From contig NC_091122.1 of NCBI RefSeq assembly GCF_040183065.1, positions 158,683,455 to 158,747,454 on the forward strand: a DNA stretch of 64,000 nt, written 5' to 3'. The notes beneath the pieces are model-generated. The model saw nothing but the letters and a program-made list of their open reading frames with translations. It searched no databases and had not been told where the DNA came from. Position numbers and translations under genes: made by a program. The DNA comes from Periplaneta americana (Eukaryota > Arthropoda > Insecta > Blattodea > Blattidae). Each line of letters starts with the position of its first letter. The stretch's first letter is position 1. This document shows, piece after piece, positions 1-12,564 of the stretch.

Positions 1-50
1 AATACAAAATAATATATAAGAAATAAATAAAGAATGGGATTCTTTTATTA

Positions 51-1171
51 TAGGATATCACTTAATTTTCGTCAAGTTTGACAAACGATTCTGACGTCAC
101 AACATGGCCGACGTAAACCAACACGACGAGTAAATAAAACTCACTGAGATATCACCTCAACTAACCCACTAACCTTCTCACATACGTCGACCTCATGTCA
201 CCGAGATATCACCCCAACTAACCCACTAACCTTCTCGCATACGTCGACCTCATGTCACTGAGATATCACCTCAACTAACCCACTAACCTTCTCACATAAG
301 TTGACCTCATGTCACCGAGATATCACCCCAACTAACCCACTAACCTTCTCACATACGTCGACCTCATGTCACTGAGATATCACCTCAACTAACCCACTAA
401 CCTTCTCACATACGTCGACCTCATGTCTCTGAGATATCACCTCAACTAACCCACTAACCTTCTCACATACGTCGACCTCATGTCACTGAGATATCACCTC
501 AACTAACCCACTAACCTTCTCACATACGTCGACTTCATTTCTCTGAGATATCACCTCAACTAACCCACTAACCTTCTCACATACGTCGACCTCATGTCAC
601 TGAGATATCACCTCAACTAACCCACTAACCTTCTCACATACGTCGACCTCATTTCACTGAGATATCACCTCAACTAACCCACTAACCTTCTCACATACGT
701 CGACCTCATGTCACTGAGATATCACCTCAACTAACCCACTAACCTTCTCACATACGTCGACCTCACATCACTGAGATATCACCTCAACTAACCCACTAAC
801 CTTCTCACATACGTCGACCTCATGTCACTGAGATATCACCTCAACTAACCCACTAACCTTCTCACATACGTCGACCTCATGTCACTGAGATATCACCTCA
901 ACTAACCCACTAACCTTCTCACATACGTCGACCTCATGTCACTGAGATATCACCTCAACTAACCCACTAACCTGCTCACATACGTCGACCTCATGTCACT
1001 GAGATATCACCTCAACTAACCCACTGACCTTCTCACATACGTCGACCTCATGTCACTGAGATATCACCGCAACTAACCCACTAACCTTCTCACATACGTC
1101 GACCACATGACATCACCCCATTCTCCAATCTAGCCAACATATATTCTCATAAACACACTACCGATATCCTA
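51..1171. mobile_element. TIR-bounded element filled with 57-bp satellite (copy 1)
   Basis: Short inverted ends TAGGATATC (51-59) and GATATCCTA (1163-1171), each next to a TA dinucleotide, enclose a unique left shoulder (cttaattttcgtcaagtt..., then 'acatggccgacgtaaacc'), a tandem array, and a right shoulder ('aatctagccaacat', 'attctcat'). The same shoulders and ends recur at 42650-43917, which defines this as one mobile family. No coding capacity is seen. The TA flanks would fit a Tc1/mariner-type mover, but that is inference. The right flank beyond 1173 also resembles the other copy for about 15 bp, so the true end may lie further out. Confidence 0.65.
141..1109. repeat. 57-bp tandem repeat, about 17 units
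   Basis: The unit begins tcactgagatatcacctc and continues through aactaacccactaacc and acatacgtcgacctcatg. Successive starts at 141, 198 and 254/255 give a period of 57. Units differ by only a few bases (for example caccgag versus cactgag, catttc versus catgtc), so the array is young or homogenised. It lies wholly inside the TIR element. Confidence 0.95.
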
Positions 1172-1184
1172 TAGTCATATAGAC

Positions 1185-1529
1185 CAGCCGCGGCGAAAAT
1201 GCGACTCACGAGCACATTGTGGCTCGCAGTGTTTTTCTCTCGCTTCCTACCTACAACCCCCACCCACATACTCACTGGAGTCAAACTCCGTTCCATTTGT
1301 ATTTGTCTCGGACCTGCGAGTGGCGTATCGTCGCAATATCTCTCTCGAAACCATGTACCTCTATAAAAAACGAAAGTTTCAAGTAGGATGGGAGGACGCA
1401 TTCTTTTGCTTACAATATGATGAAAATATTAAATGTATGATTTGTTCACTAATATTACTAGGAAAAAGGTTGTATAACATAAAACGGCATTATAAGTTAC
1501 TACGTGTTACTGATGAAACATTAAAAGGT

Positions 1530-1563
<34 letters not shown>

Positions 1564-2107
1564 CATCATCATCATCATCTCTGTACGTCGATTCTTGTAC
1601 AGCAGATGTACGAATAATGCGGTTAGATTTTCAATTTAAACTCACAGATTTGCAATGTGACGTTAAATGAAAGCTAGATGTAAGGACTTGACAGATATTG
1701 AACTTTTCAAATCTTTGAAAAAAAATAAATATTTGAAGCTTCGTTCTTTCGCTTGCTCTGTTGAAGCCATGTTCGCTCTAACTTAAGTTTGTAAAAAATT
1801 ATTTTCAACAATGAAAATAGTAAAAATCAAATTTAGATCACGACTGACAGACAAATACCTTCGTGATCAACTACGATTGGCAGTAAGTGACATAATTCCT
1901 GATTTTGAAACTTTGTCGCAGACACATTCTGAAGACAGTTAATTTTAGGTTGTGATAATGTGTCCTATGTTTTCTTGTTCATTTCTTTCTTCGTTACACG
2001 TCCTAAACATTAACTTCCCCTTCGGTTGTCCGCCTCCCTCCATAGGTGCTATGCACGTTGCAGCTTACACAGTGGCTCGACGCACCATGGCCTTTTCGCC
2101 ACGGCTG
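1185..2107 (+). mobile_element. Non-autonomous hAT, internal-deletion derivative (copy 1)
   Basis: The ends CAGCCGCGGCGAAAATG and CTTTTCGCCACGGCTG are inverted, and the flanking octamer ATATAGAC is perfect on both sides (1177-1184, 2108-2115), the hAT target-site size. Inside, 1320-1530 encodes a BED-type N-terminus (WEDAFFC, KCMICS, YNIKRHY). After an (ATT)n tract at 1536-1575, 1668-1925 encodes the hAT C-terminal dimerisation region (KLFSTMKI, FRSRLTD, LRLAVSD). The catalytic middle is missing, so it cannot encode a working transposase. A second copy with the same structure lies at 55838-56762. Confidence 0.88.
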
Positions 2108-2232
2108 ATATAGACCAACCATGGAGAAAAATGGCTCCGAAGGGCCACTGCACTCAAAGCCGCCTTACCTCACTCCACCGACCCTCTCCTCCGCCTGGTG
2201 CTTCTCTAGACACGCTTCATTCAGTGGCGGGT

Positions 2233-2430
2233 ATGGCTTCGATCTCGGGACGTCAGTTTCAGGAAGAGTGGCAGAAAGAATTTTTTGTTACTTACAAAAA
2301 GAAGAAAGTCTGTTGCTTAATATGTAGGTTTAAAATTGCGCATATAAAACGCTTCAATATTAAAGGCCACTTTGGTCGGAAGCATAAAGTGGACTTCGGT
2401 GATCTTACAAGTATTAATTTACAATTTTAA
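2233..2430 (+). pseudogene. BED zinc-finger N-terminus of a hAT transposase
   Basis: About 65 residues starting MASISGRQFQEEW. Motifs seen are FFVTYKKKKVCCLIC (Cys pair of a BED-type finger) and FNIKGHFGRKHK (His pair). This arrangement is typical of N-termini of GTF2IRD2/ZBED-like hAT transposases. The frame stops at 2430, before any catalytic region, consistent with a deletion derivative. In such proteins the domain binds DNA. The upstream ATG at 2026 lies in the neighbouring element and is unlikely to be the true start. Confidence 0.6.
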
Positions 2431-2875
2431 AAGCTATTTTCGTAATATTTGTGAAAATATACAAAACAAAATATGTTTATGGTATTTTCAGGATTTAGAT
2501 ACTTATTATCAGGGAAAGGATTTATATGTAAATACATATTTACTTATAAAGCTAATATAATTTATATTTTGCATTATCTTTATGTTTCACAATGTGTAGG
2601 GTTGAAAAATCCTACTTTTATTTTCCATATTTTTCCATATTTTAGAATTTAGTACATATTTTCGTTAATTTCCATATATTTTCCATATTTCATATAAAAC
2701 AGTCCATATTATATTAGGTTTAACAATAAAACAAAACAAAATTCCATTAACTTTTAAAAATACATTTCAACAATAGAGATTTAAACACATGTTCAGTAAT
2801 CCCTTTAACATCAGAGTTATTTGAAAATTAGCAGTCCTATCAACAATGGGAAAGTAAGTTACAAAACTGTATTAA

Positions 2876-4468
<1,593 letters not shown>

Positions 4469-4586
4469 AAATTGTGTTTTGTTGAAACTACATTGGAAGA
4501 TAAGGTACGTCCATTATATTTTTTGTTTAGTTTGATTAAAATGTACCAATATTTAACGTACATAGTCATTTTTTTATAATTTTAAG

Positions 4587-4676
4587 TCCATATTTAATTC
4601 CATATTTTGGTAAAAATCCATATTTAATTCCATATTTTGGTAAAAATCCATATTTAATTCCATATTTTGGTAAAAA
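4587..4676. repeat. Three exact 30-bp direct repeats, subterminal in hAT
   Basis: Units at 4587, 4617 and 4647 repeat tccatatttaattccat followed by attttggtaaaaa. They lie just inside the right terminal repeat of the intact hAT, where such elements commonly carry transposase-binding repeats. The binding role is inference. Confidence 0.9.
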
Positions 4677-4794
4677 TAACTACATATATATTTACATATT
4701 TCATATATTTTTAGTCCATATAAATCCGTTCCCTGCTTATTATATTATTAAGTATCTGGAACTGAACTTATTTAAAACTTTGAGTGCATATTAG

Positions 4795-5200
4795 GCTTAC
4801 TTGATGCGTTCTCTTTCCAAGAAAGATTTTCAGAAGTAACTTCAATGGACATGGAGATGTGTCTGTTCAATAATCCATTTGTATTTGATGTTACCTAAGC
4901 ATTAGAGCCACTATAGAGATGCAAATGAGTACGCTGCTAAAGTGTTTAGGAAAAAATGAATTAGATCTCTTTAAATACCTACCAGAGGAGCAATTCCCTA
5001 ATCTGCGCACATTTCCAATGCGTATGGTATCTATGTTTGGCTCAACTTACTGTTGTGAGCTGTTTTTCTTTTCAAAATGAATATGACCAAAAGTATCTCC
5101 AGGTCTAGGATCACAGACATGCATTTAGTTTCAGTATTACGGTTGAGTTGTTCTATTTTAGAGCCAAATATTTCCTTTTTAGTTAATAACAAGAAATTTC
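4795..5200 (+). pseudogene. C-terminal hAT relic of the outer element
   Basis: Read across frames, the stretch gives recognisable hAT C-terminal pieces: FQERFSEVTSMDMEMCLFNN, then DANEYAAKVF, AHISNAYGIY, and MNMTKSISRSRITDMHL. These match the dimerisation region of GTF2IRD2-like hATs (pattern FS.MK.nKS..RSRLTD.HL). Several frame changes and stops show long decay. It matches the BED fragment at 2233-2430 in family and orientation, so both belong to the outer element. Confidence 0.55.
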
Positions 5201-5289
5201 GAGGGCAATCAACAACAAAAAAAATGAAAACCAGCAGTATAGGCCTACAGTAGTATTTCGTTTCATTCATATCTCATATATTTTGTTTA

Positions 5290-5562
5290 ATATGTTTTAA
5301 AGTTAAATGACAGTGGAGCTTAGTTTTACTTTCTTTAATATTTATAAAAAGAAACAATTGATTTTGTTGATCATTATATTGTGTTAATATGTTTTCAAGT
5401 TAAATGACAATGGAGCTTAGTTACTTCATTGGTTTTAAAAATAAACAATTTATTATGTTGAGCATTGTATCTTTCAATATATTGTGCAGTTAAATGACAA
5501 TGGAGCTTTGCTTTTTTCTTTATTGTTTTAAAAAAAAATACTTTATTATGCCGATCACAAGG
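5290..5562. repeat. Three diverged tandem repeats of about 90-97 bp
   Basis: The motif agttaaatgacaatggagct recurs near 5302, 5399 and 5487, each followed by a T/A-rich stretch ending in a 'ttattatgttgagcat'-like string. They sit in the 3' part of the outer hAT, between its coding relic and right terminus. Confidence 0.7.
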
Positions 5563-5878
5563 CAGTTCAAGAATTTTTTGTGCACATGATAAAGGAATGG
5601 TTATACAATTGAAAAATATATAATTTGCCTAATGACAGTAGGTGGCCGTCATAATTATTGTATGATACGTGTACTTCCTATAAACAAAATACTGTAAGGA
5701 TTTTGAAACAAGAAATAAGAGCGGAGAAATAACCGATGCGCAAGGTGTGTCGAATCCACCACTGCACTTGACTTTGCAAAACAACTGCGTTACCCCTCGC
5801 CTGTCAATCAAACGAATGTGGGGTGAGTAGGAGCGTTCCCTCCCTACTTTGCTGATAGTCCCCATAGCTGATATAGAC

Positions 5879-6650
5879 CCTAAAGAATTGCTGAAAATAA
5901 TTTCTAACGATTTTCATAATTTTAATAAATATATAATGAAATGAAAAATTAAAAGTTCAGTTCTATGCCTCCAAAACGGACTATTTCAGACAGATATAAT
6001 ATGGCCTAGGACCCTATTCATGAGATAGCATGAGTGTCGTACTGGTAGTACAGAATGGTATGATGCTTGGGTCTGTGCGAGAGGGGAAGTTAAAAAGAAA
6101 GTTGGGATCGGCCGGGGAGTCGATTGGAAATCGGAACAGTGAGACTGCCGAGCGTAACAGATGCAACGTACAGCCGTCAAAAGAAAAAGTGGCCGCTCTT
6201 TAGAAACAAAGTTTCCTTCGGAAATCTCCGCCACAATTCGGAGACAGCCGATGTTACATGTTGCTAGACCACGTTGTTTGATGTCTACAGTTATAAGTAG
6301 AGTATTCTCTGTCTTACTGTTGTAGCGTAATGGTAGCGTTTCGGGATGGTATTCGTGAGGTCGTGCGTTGAAACACAAGCTAGTGATTTTTTGTGTTTTT
6401 TTTAAGAGACTGTTTCTTTTATGACTGTTTTAGTAATTAACATCAGGTTCATGGATGTATTATGCCATGACTTTGTCATTATTTATTATAACATTATGTC
6501 TACAAATGGAAAGAAAGAAAGAAAAATTATATTCTCAACAAAAATATATTTCGTGACATAAACAAAACAAACTTAACTGGCGTTTGCCTTAGAAAATTCA
6601 AACAATTAAAAGTTCGAAAAACAAAACAAAAAGCCAGATTCAATATTTAG
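5879..6650. other. No gene seen; possible tRNA-like relic
   Basis: No convincing gene or transposon ends. Around 6322-6380 'gtagcgtaatggtagcg' resembles a tRNA A box, but the downstream B box is poor. Confidence 0.4.
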
Positions 6651-6651
6651 T

Positions 6652-6800
6652 TCATCTTCCTCTCATCTCGATCACTTCTTGCAGTTGAGTGGGCATGGAA
6701 TCGACCAGTCTTTACAGTTCTCAGTCTCGGCATCCCAGGACGAGTTTCCACAAATCATCAGGACGTCTTGGAGAGGGATTGGGCCAATATTTCGGCATAT
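6652..6800 (-). pseudogene. Tc1-type transposase C-terminal remnant
   Basis: On the minus strand the end of the frame reads LVDSMPTQLQEVIEMRGR-stop. This matches the usual Tc1 transposase C-terminus (LVDSMPRRLQAVIxARGG). Upstream it reads NPSPRRPDDLWKLV with in-frame stops. Only about the last 45 codons remain, and no terminal repeats were found. It abuts the tRNA-like head at 6815. Confidence 0.5.
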
Positions 6801-6814
6801 ATTTCTTTACTTAT

Positions 6815-6885
6815 GCTTCGAAGTTCAGTTGAAAGAACGTTGGAATTTAGATGTCAATGTCTGAGGTTCAAATCCTCGTCACTCC
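6815..6885 (+). repeat. tRNA-derived SINE head (plus orientation)
   Basis: An A-box-like AGTTCAGTTGAAAGAACG and a B-box GAGGTTCAAATCC lie at tRNA-like spacing, followed by 'tcgtcactcc'. The acceptor stem does not close convincingly, so this is a tRNA-derived repeat, not a tRNA gene. It borders the left side of the tandem array at 6890-8224. Confidence 0.5.
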
Positions 6886-6889
6886 TTTT

Positions 6890-8224
6890 CATTTTATTGT
6901 GTTACAGGATAGTATAATGTAATAATACAAGAAGAAAAAACTAGTATTATGTATTGTATTGTTTAAAATCTAACATTAAATTTATATTACTGTATTTGTA
7001 TCGCTAAAGAACGATAACAGAATATAAATGATAACTTGAATATTATTTATATCGCTAAAGAACGATAACAGAATAAAATGATAACTTGACTATTATTTAT
7101 AACTCTATAGAACGATAACAGAGTATAAATTATAATTTGAATATTATTTATATCATTAAAGAACGAGAACAGAATACAAATAACTTTAATATTATTCATA
7201 TCGCTAAAAAAACGATAACTGAATACAAATGATAACTTTAATATTATTAATTTACATTAATTTACACTTCTCGCTAAGGAACGATAACAAAATAAAATGT
7301 ACTATATCGCTAAAGAACTATAACAGATAACTTCAATATTATTTAACTTCAATATTATTTATATCACTGACGATAACAAAATAAAATGACAACTTGAATA
7401 TTAAGCTATTTATAACACTAAAGAACGATAACATAATATATAAATGATAACTTGAATATTATTTATATCGCTAAAGAACGATAACAGAATAAAATGATAA
7501 CTTTAATATTATTTATAACTCTATAGAACGATAACAGAGTATAAATTATAATTTGAATATTATTTATATCATTAAAGAACGAGAACAGAATATAAATAAC
7601 TTTAATATTATTCATATCGCTAAAAAAAAGATAACTGAATACAAATGATAACTTTAATATTATTAATTTACATTAATTTACACTTTACGCTAAGGAACGA
7701 TAACAAAATAAAATGATAATTGAATCGCCCCATGCAGAAAGGGCTTGAGTCCATTAGACCTAGTTTTGAGAAACTAAAAACAAACATTCTGTACACTGTA
7801 ACTTATTGCTTTCTGCATAGAACTCTGAGCCTGACGCTTCAGTTTCTATCTTTCCAAGCATTGGATTGAATACCTTTCTGCACAGGCCGATGGAGCCACC
7901 CGTAAAGATATGATTTCCATCGATATCTTGTTTTTTTTTTAATTTGTGACTGAAGCCCTTTCTGCATGGGGCGATTCAATTTGACTACTATATCGCTAAA
8001 GAACTATAACATAACTTCAATATTATTTATATCGCTGACGATAACAAAATAAAATGACAACTTGAATATTAAGCTATTTATAACACTAAAGAACGATAAC
8101 ATAATATATAAATGATAACTTGAATATTATTTATGTCGCTAAAGAACGATAACAGATTACAAATGATAACTTTAATATTATTTATATCGCTGACGAACGA
8201 TAACAAAATAAAATGATAACTTAA
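6890..8224. repeat. Degenerate tandem array, unit about 50 bp
   Basis: The units follow the pattern tatcgctaaagaacgataac, then agaataaaatgataactt, then gaatattattta. At least 20 variable copies occur, some in higher-order blocks (7020-7260 resembles 7450-7700). The array is interrupted once by the 264-bp TIR element at 7718-7981. The units are AT-rich and non-coding. Confidence 0.9.
7718..7981. mobile_element. Small TIR element (MITE-like) inside the array
   Basis: 29-bp perfect inverted termini: 7718-7746 begins aattgaatcgccccatgc, and 7953-7981 is its reverse complement. The interior is about 200 bp and non-coding, with a partial internal echo of the ends ('ttgaatacctttctgcac'). The tandem array continues on both sides, so it inserted after the array formed. 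No clear target duplication was found, so the superfamily is unassigned. Confidence 0.85.
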
Positions 8225-8296
8225 ACAAGACTCGAACTCACAACCGTCGAATCATTAAGCGAGGTCTCTTCCGCTGCTCTACGAGACGCCGATATC
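8225..8296 (-). repeat. tRNA-derived SINE head (minus orientation)
   Basis: Read on the minus strand, GGCGTCTCGTAGAGCAGCGG holds an A box, and GTGAGTTCGAGTC is a B box at tRNA spacing. The 3' end does not pair with the 5' acceptor stem, so this is tRNA-derived rather than a functional tRNA. The tandem array lies immediately downstream in its own orientation. Confidence 0.6.
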
Positions 8297-8327
8297 AAAT
8301 AACTCCATAGTTCCGAAACTGCTTCTA

Positions 8328-9432
8328 CAGGGACATCATTTCATTTTTACTTCAATTTTTATTGTACCTTAGTTTTTTAATGTACTTCACTCCAACCCCT
8401 TCTACTAATGAAGTTCAACCGTTCTCCAGACAGATCCAAGACCGCATAGTAGTCTTACGGTCATAGTAAACAGTACGTTCCAAAAATATGTTCGCGTCTT
8501 CCAGTGACGAAAGAGCTTTCAATATTGCATCATTTTCCATTTGCCTACGTCGCATCCCGTTTCCCCCACCTGCTTCTATTCGCCTCTCTGTAAATGCTAG
8601 TGGCTGGGCTGTCTTAGCTCTTTTCTGAGAACATTAATTTCTGTTAGGAATTGAACGTCTACATAATATTATACCCATACAATTGTTTAAAATAACTTAA
8701 ATAAAAGGGCCTCGTTAAGTAATTAACTGTCACGTGATTTCCTCCCTTTCTACGACGCTGCGACGTAACCACTTGGACGGACAGTAGGTAGCATGTCTGA
8801 GTAATTTTATCTTTTCGGATCGGGTTGAATTGATTAAATTTACAGTACGTAAGGTCTCTTTTATAGAGTAGGTACAGAATTATTTCAACACGAGTTACTG
8901 ATACGAAGTACGAACCTGGTAATTGAATTACGTACAATAGTCTATAGTGCGATAATATGCACATTAAAACTGAAGCCTGTATCGAAATGAACGGCTACCA
9001 TTTTCAAAATTGTGTTTAAATATCCATATTATGATTATTTTTCAATTTAACTTCATTCTCTATAGTATACGCTAATGTGCTGTAGACAATATAATAGGCC
9101 TATACACTGCATAATGAATACATCCACATGGACAGCTCAGTTCGTGAGTAAAAACACTCATTGTTAATACTGTACTGTATTTTGATTAAACAAAAACCTA
9201 ATGAAAATTATCAAACTCAGAATCGCGATATTTTCTAGTTTACGTAAATGGATGAACTACTTTTCTTCCCTCCTATACCTAGTAAAGTGATTTGTTTGTA
9301 TATTACGCCAGTATCGTCGAACTCCAGTCGTAGAAGGAGGTAGCAAACGGTGGTTCCGGTTCTTAATCGTTAATCCAAAGGTATAGCCAGGTTAATATTA
9401 GAAATGTTAGCAAAAATAAAATGATGTCCCTG
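8328..9432 (+). mobile_element. TA-flanked TIR element, copy A
   Basis: Begins CAGGGACATCATTTCATT and ends with the inverse, AATAAAATGATGTCCCTG. TA lies on both sides (8326-8327, 9433-9434). At 1105 bp it has no recognisable coding region. A second copy at 10011-11333 lies in reverse orientation, so the pair forms roughly 1.1-kb inverted arms around a 578-bp spacer. TA flanks suggest a Tc1/mariner-type mover, but the family is not identified. Confidence 0.88.
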
Positions 9433-10010
9433 TACAAGTGCATTACATCGTGTAACATCACAGTGACCCGAAGTGGACTTAGAAAATATTCGCTATTCAC
9501 GAGTGTGGCCATTTTTTTTTACAGCTGTACATTGACCGGAGAGCGAAATGTAAGGATGAGTATTTCATCAAGTTTCATTTAAGATCTTCAACACAGAAAC
9601 TTTAGACTTTTGCTTTAACAAAATTGTTGAAAGACAAGGTGTAGAGACATTAGTGGATTTATAGGGTTCATAAACAATGCCATCCATTCAAACAAATGGA
9701 AAGTATACGTACATATACAATGCTATCTTATTATATCGCGGGGACCCGGGGGAGAGTAGATTATGGCCAACATTACAACATAATTACGTTATAGCTGATA
9801 GCTACACATGTTCTATTCACTGACAGTTGTACCGAAAAGTCTCCGAGTATACCATACACTAGTTGTTGTTTAATAAACTGTCCGAAGACAGGTCTGAACC
9901 TCATAAGTAGAGACAGGAATATTAGCCACTATTCTTTGAAATTAAGCGAGTACGGACTTTGTGCAATGAACCAAATGACTTCAAGAGTTGTGGTGCATGG
10001 TGCTGTAGTA
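9433..10010. other. Spacer between inverted copies; nothing recognised
   Basis: 578 bp of AT-rich sequence with no convincing ORF, repeat or RNA gene. It would form the loop if the flanking inverted copies paired. Confidence 0.6.
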
Positions 10011-11333
10011 CAGGGACATCATTTTATTTTTACTAACATTTTTAATATTAACTTGCCTATACCTCTGGATCAACGTCGTTTGCTACCCCCTTCCACTACT
10101 GGAGTTCAATGTTACTGGCGTAATATACAAACAAATCACTTTACTAGGTATAGGAGGGAAGAAAAGTACTTCATCCATTTACGGAAACTAGGAAATATTG
10201 CGCTTTTGAGTTTGATCATTTTCATTAGGTTTTTGTTTAATCAAAATACAGTACAGTATTAACAATCAGTGTTTTTACTCACGAACTGAGCTATCCATGT
10301 GGACGTATTCATTATGCAGTGTATATTATACTGTCTACAGCACATTAGCGTACAATATAGAGAATGAAGTTAAATTGAAAAATAATCATAATATGGATAT
10401 TTAAACACATTTTTTAAATGGTGGCCGTTCATTTCTAATATGCATATTATCGCACTATTGACTATTGTACCTAATCCCAATTACCTATTTCGTTCTTCGT
10501 ACTAGTAACTCATGTTGAAATAATTCTGTACCTACTCTATAAATGAGTACTTTACGTACTGTAAATTCAATCTTCACTTCTGCCCCATCCGAAAAGATAA
10601 AATTACTCAGACATACTATCTACTGTCCGTTCAAGTGGTTTTGTCGTAGGGTCGTAGAAAGGGAGGAAATCACGTGACAGTTAATTACTTAACGAGGTCC
10701 TTTTATTTAAGTTATTTTAAACAGTTGTATAATATTACGTAGACATCCAATTCCTAACAGAAATTAATGTTCTCAGAAAAGAGCTAAGACAGCCCAGCCA
10801 CTAGCTGGCGAATAAAAGCTGGTGGGAGAAACCGGGATACGATGTAGGCAAATGGACGACAGTACCTGTGCGAAAATGATTCAATATTGAAAGCTCTTTC
10901 GTCACTGGAAAATGCGAACATATTTTTGGAACGTACTGTTTACTATGACCGTAAGGTTACTATGACTGTATATGCGGTCTTGGATCTGTGTGGAGGACGG
11001 TTGAACTTCATGAGTAAAAGGGGTGGGAGTGAAGTACTACATTCAGAAACTCAGGTACAATAAAAATTGAAGTTTAAATTATGTTTTATTTAACGACGCT
11101 CGCAACTGCAGAGGTTATATCAGCGTCGCCGGATGTGCCGGAATTTTGTCCCGCAGGAGTTCTTTTACATGCCAGTAAATCTACTGACATGAGCCTGTCG
11201 CATTTAAGCACACTTAAATGCCATCGACCTAGCCCGGGATCGAACCCGCAACCTTCAGCATAGAAGGCCAGCGCTATACCAACTCGCCAACCAGGTCGAC
11301 AAAAATTGAAGTAAAAATAAAATGATGTCCCTG
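10011..11333 (-). mobile_element. TA-flanked TIR element, copy B (inverted)
   Basis: Reverse-oriented relative of 8328-9432 with the same ends and TA on both sides (10009-10010, 11334-11335). Without the SINE and one copy of its target duplication it is 1084 bp, against 1105 bp for copy A. The copies differ by many substitutions and small indels, so they are not a recent duplication. The plus-strand frame at 9936-10262 crosses the boundary and is not a gene. Confidence 0.88.
11074..11300 (-). mobile_element. tRNA-derived SINE
   Basis: On the minus strand it starts with a tRNA-like head (GTTGGCGAGTTGGTATAGCG as A box, GCGGGTTCGATCCCGGG as B box). A body follows, ending near 'cgttaaataaaacataattt'. 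The target duplication AAAAATTGAAGT is perfect (11062-11073, 11301-11312). It inserted into copy B near one end, after copy B was in place. Confidence 0.92.
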
Positions 11334-11570
11334 TATTTCCGCATCAAGGACAATCATAGTACATACATAAAAGAATGATTTCAAAAGTAGGCTGTGTTGT
11401 GTATTATAAAAGAAGAAACATAGGCTTTGCTGTAAACTTTTAAATTAAAATATTACTGTTTCACAGGCACTACTCTTAATGAAATGCTTACGTGTATTTA
11501 TAAACTTGGTTTAAATTTAACACTTTAATGTGATCACCATAAATATTTCTAAATGTTAAAGCCTATATTA

Positions 11571-12476
11571 CAGTATGCGCCAAAATATACAGTACTGGAA
11601 CAATATGTTACTGTTATTTGCTGTTAGTTATCGGGATGACAATATAAATGTTCAAAATGTGCTCCATTGCGCTGTACACAGTGTTCATAAAGATCACGTA
11701 GATTTTGAAACATATTCTGGAACATAGGTTGCTGCAGAGTCCTGAAAAACGAGACGATCTTCTGACGTAATGCAGGCAGTTTTGGGTGGATCATTACAGT
11801 TGAAAATGTTCTCCTTTGTTTGGCGATTGATAAAACCGTCCAACTGAATGTGACTTTCGTTGGAGAACCACACCTTAAGCAAGAAATCTGGATCCTCGTA
11901 CACCATGGCCAAAAATCTTGCACAATATTCAATCCTGACATGCCTACCTTGCTCCGTCAATCGTTGTCCAACCTGTATTCGGTACGGAAATCCAAGTCTT
12001 TAAACAATCGTCGAAGTGACTATTGCTGATGTTTAATTTCAGGGATGTTCGTCGAAGACTTCGCTTTGGTGACTGCAACACCTGATTGAGGACACGTCCA
12101 TGATTGTCATTTGTGGACACAGTTACTGGCCTACCAGACCTTCCCTTCCGTTGACAATACACTACTCTTACGACGAAATTTTGTAACGATAGACAGCATA
12201 ACTGTGTTGCTTGGTGCCGGCTGATTAAAGTGTTCACGATATTGTTGCGCCACTAACTTTAAACTCGGCCCGCCTTGATAACCATTTCCGTACGAGCGAA
12301 AATAATACTCCACTATGAACACTTTTTCCTCCGTCGCGAGACCCAATTCCAATCACACAGCACAACGTTCTTTACACAACTAGCAATACATAATGGTAAT
12401 GCAACAACACGCAGACGCACAGACATGCACATGCGGGCTGCGCGAAATCCAGTACTGTATATTTTGGAGCATACCG
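11571..12476 (-). mobile_element. Mariner-like element with internal deletion
   Basis: Inverted ends (left CAGTATGCGCCAAAATATAC, right its near inverse) with TA on both sides (11569-11570, 12477-12478). Minus-strand fragments spell a DUF4817/IS630-type transposase. An HTH N-terminus (KVFIVEYYFRSYG, RKGRSGRPVTVSTN, SPKRSLRRTSLKLN) precedes a catalytic-domain start (YCARFLAMVYEDPDFLLKVW, SNESHIQLDGFINRQ, where consensus has D in place of N). The frame then jumps to a C-terminus (DLYEHCVQRNGAHFEHL). The catalytic centre is deleted and the frame shifts more than once. Confidence 0.88.
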
Positions 12477-12564
12477 TACAACAATCTTTGATATAAAATT
12501 TTAAATTAAAACGTTACTGTACCAGTGGAACTTCTTTTAAAAATTTCATTTCTACATCCCACAG

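Noticed and set aside
6322-6385. tRNA-like stretch (gtagcgtaatggtagcg...)
   Set aside because: The A box is fair but the B-box region (gtgcgttgaaac) is too degenerate to call.
8225-8296. tRNA gene on the minus strand
   Set aside because: A and B boxes are present but the acceptor stem does not pair; best read as a SINE head.
8659-8964. 101-codon minus-strand frame
   Set aside because: Lies inside non-coding element A; the equivalent stretch in copy B is not open.
9936-10262. 108-codon plus-strand frame
   Set aside because: It crosses the left boundary of inverted element B and shows no domain features; the same sequence in copy A has no matching frame.
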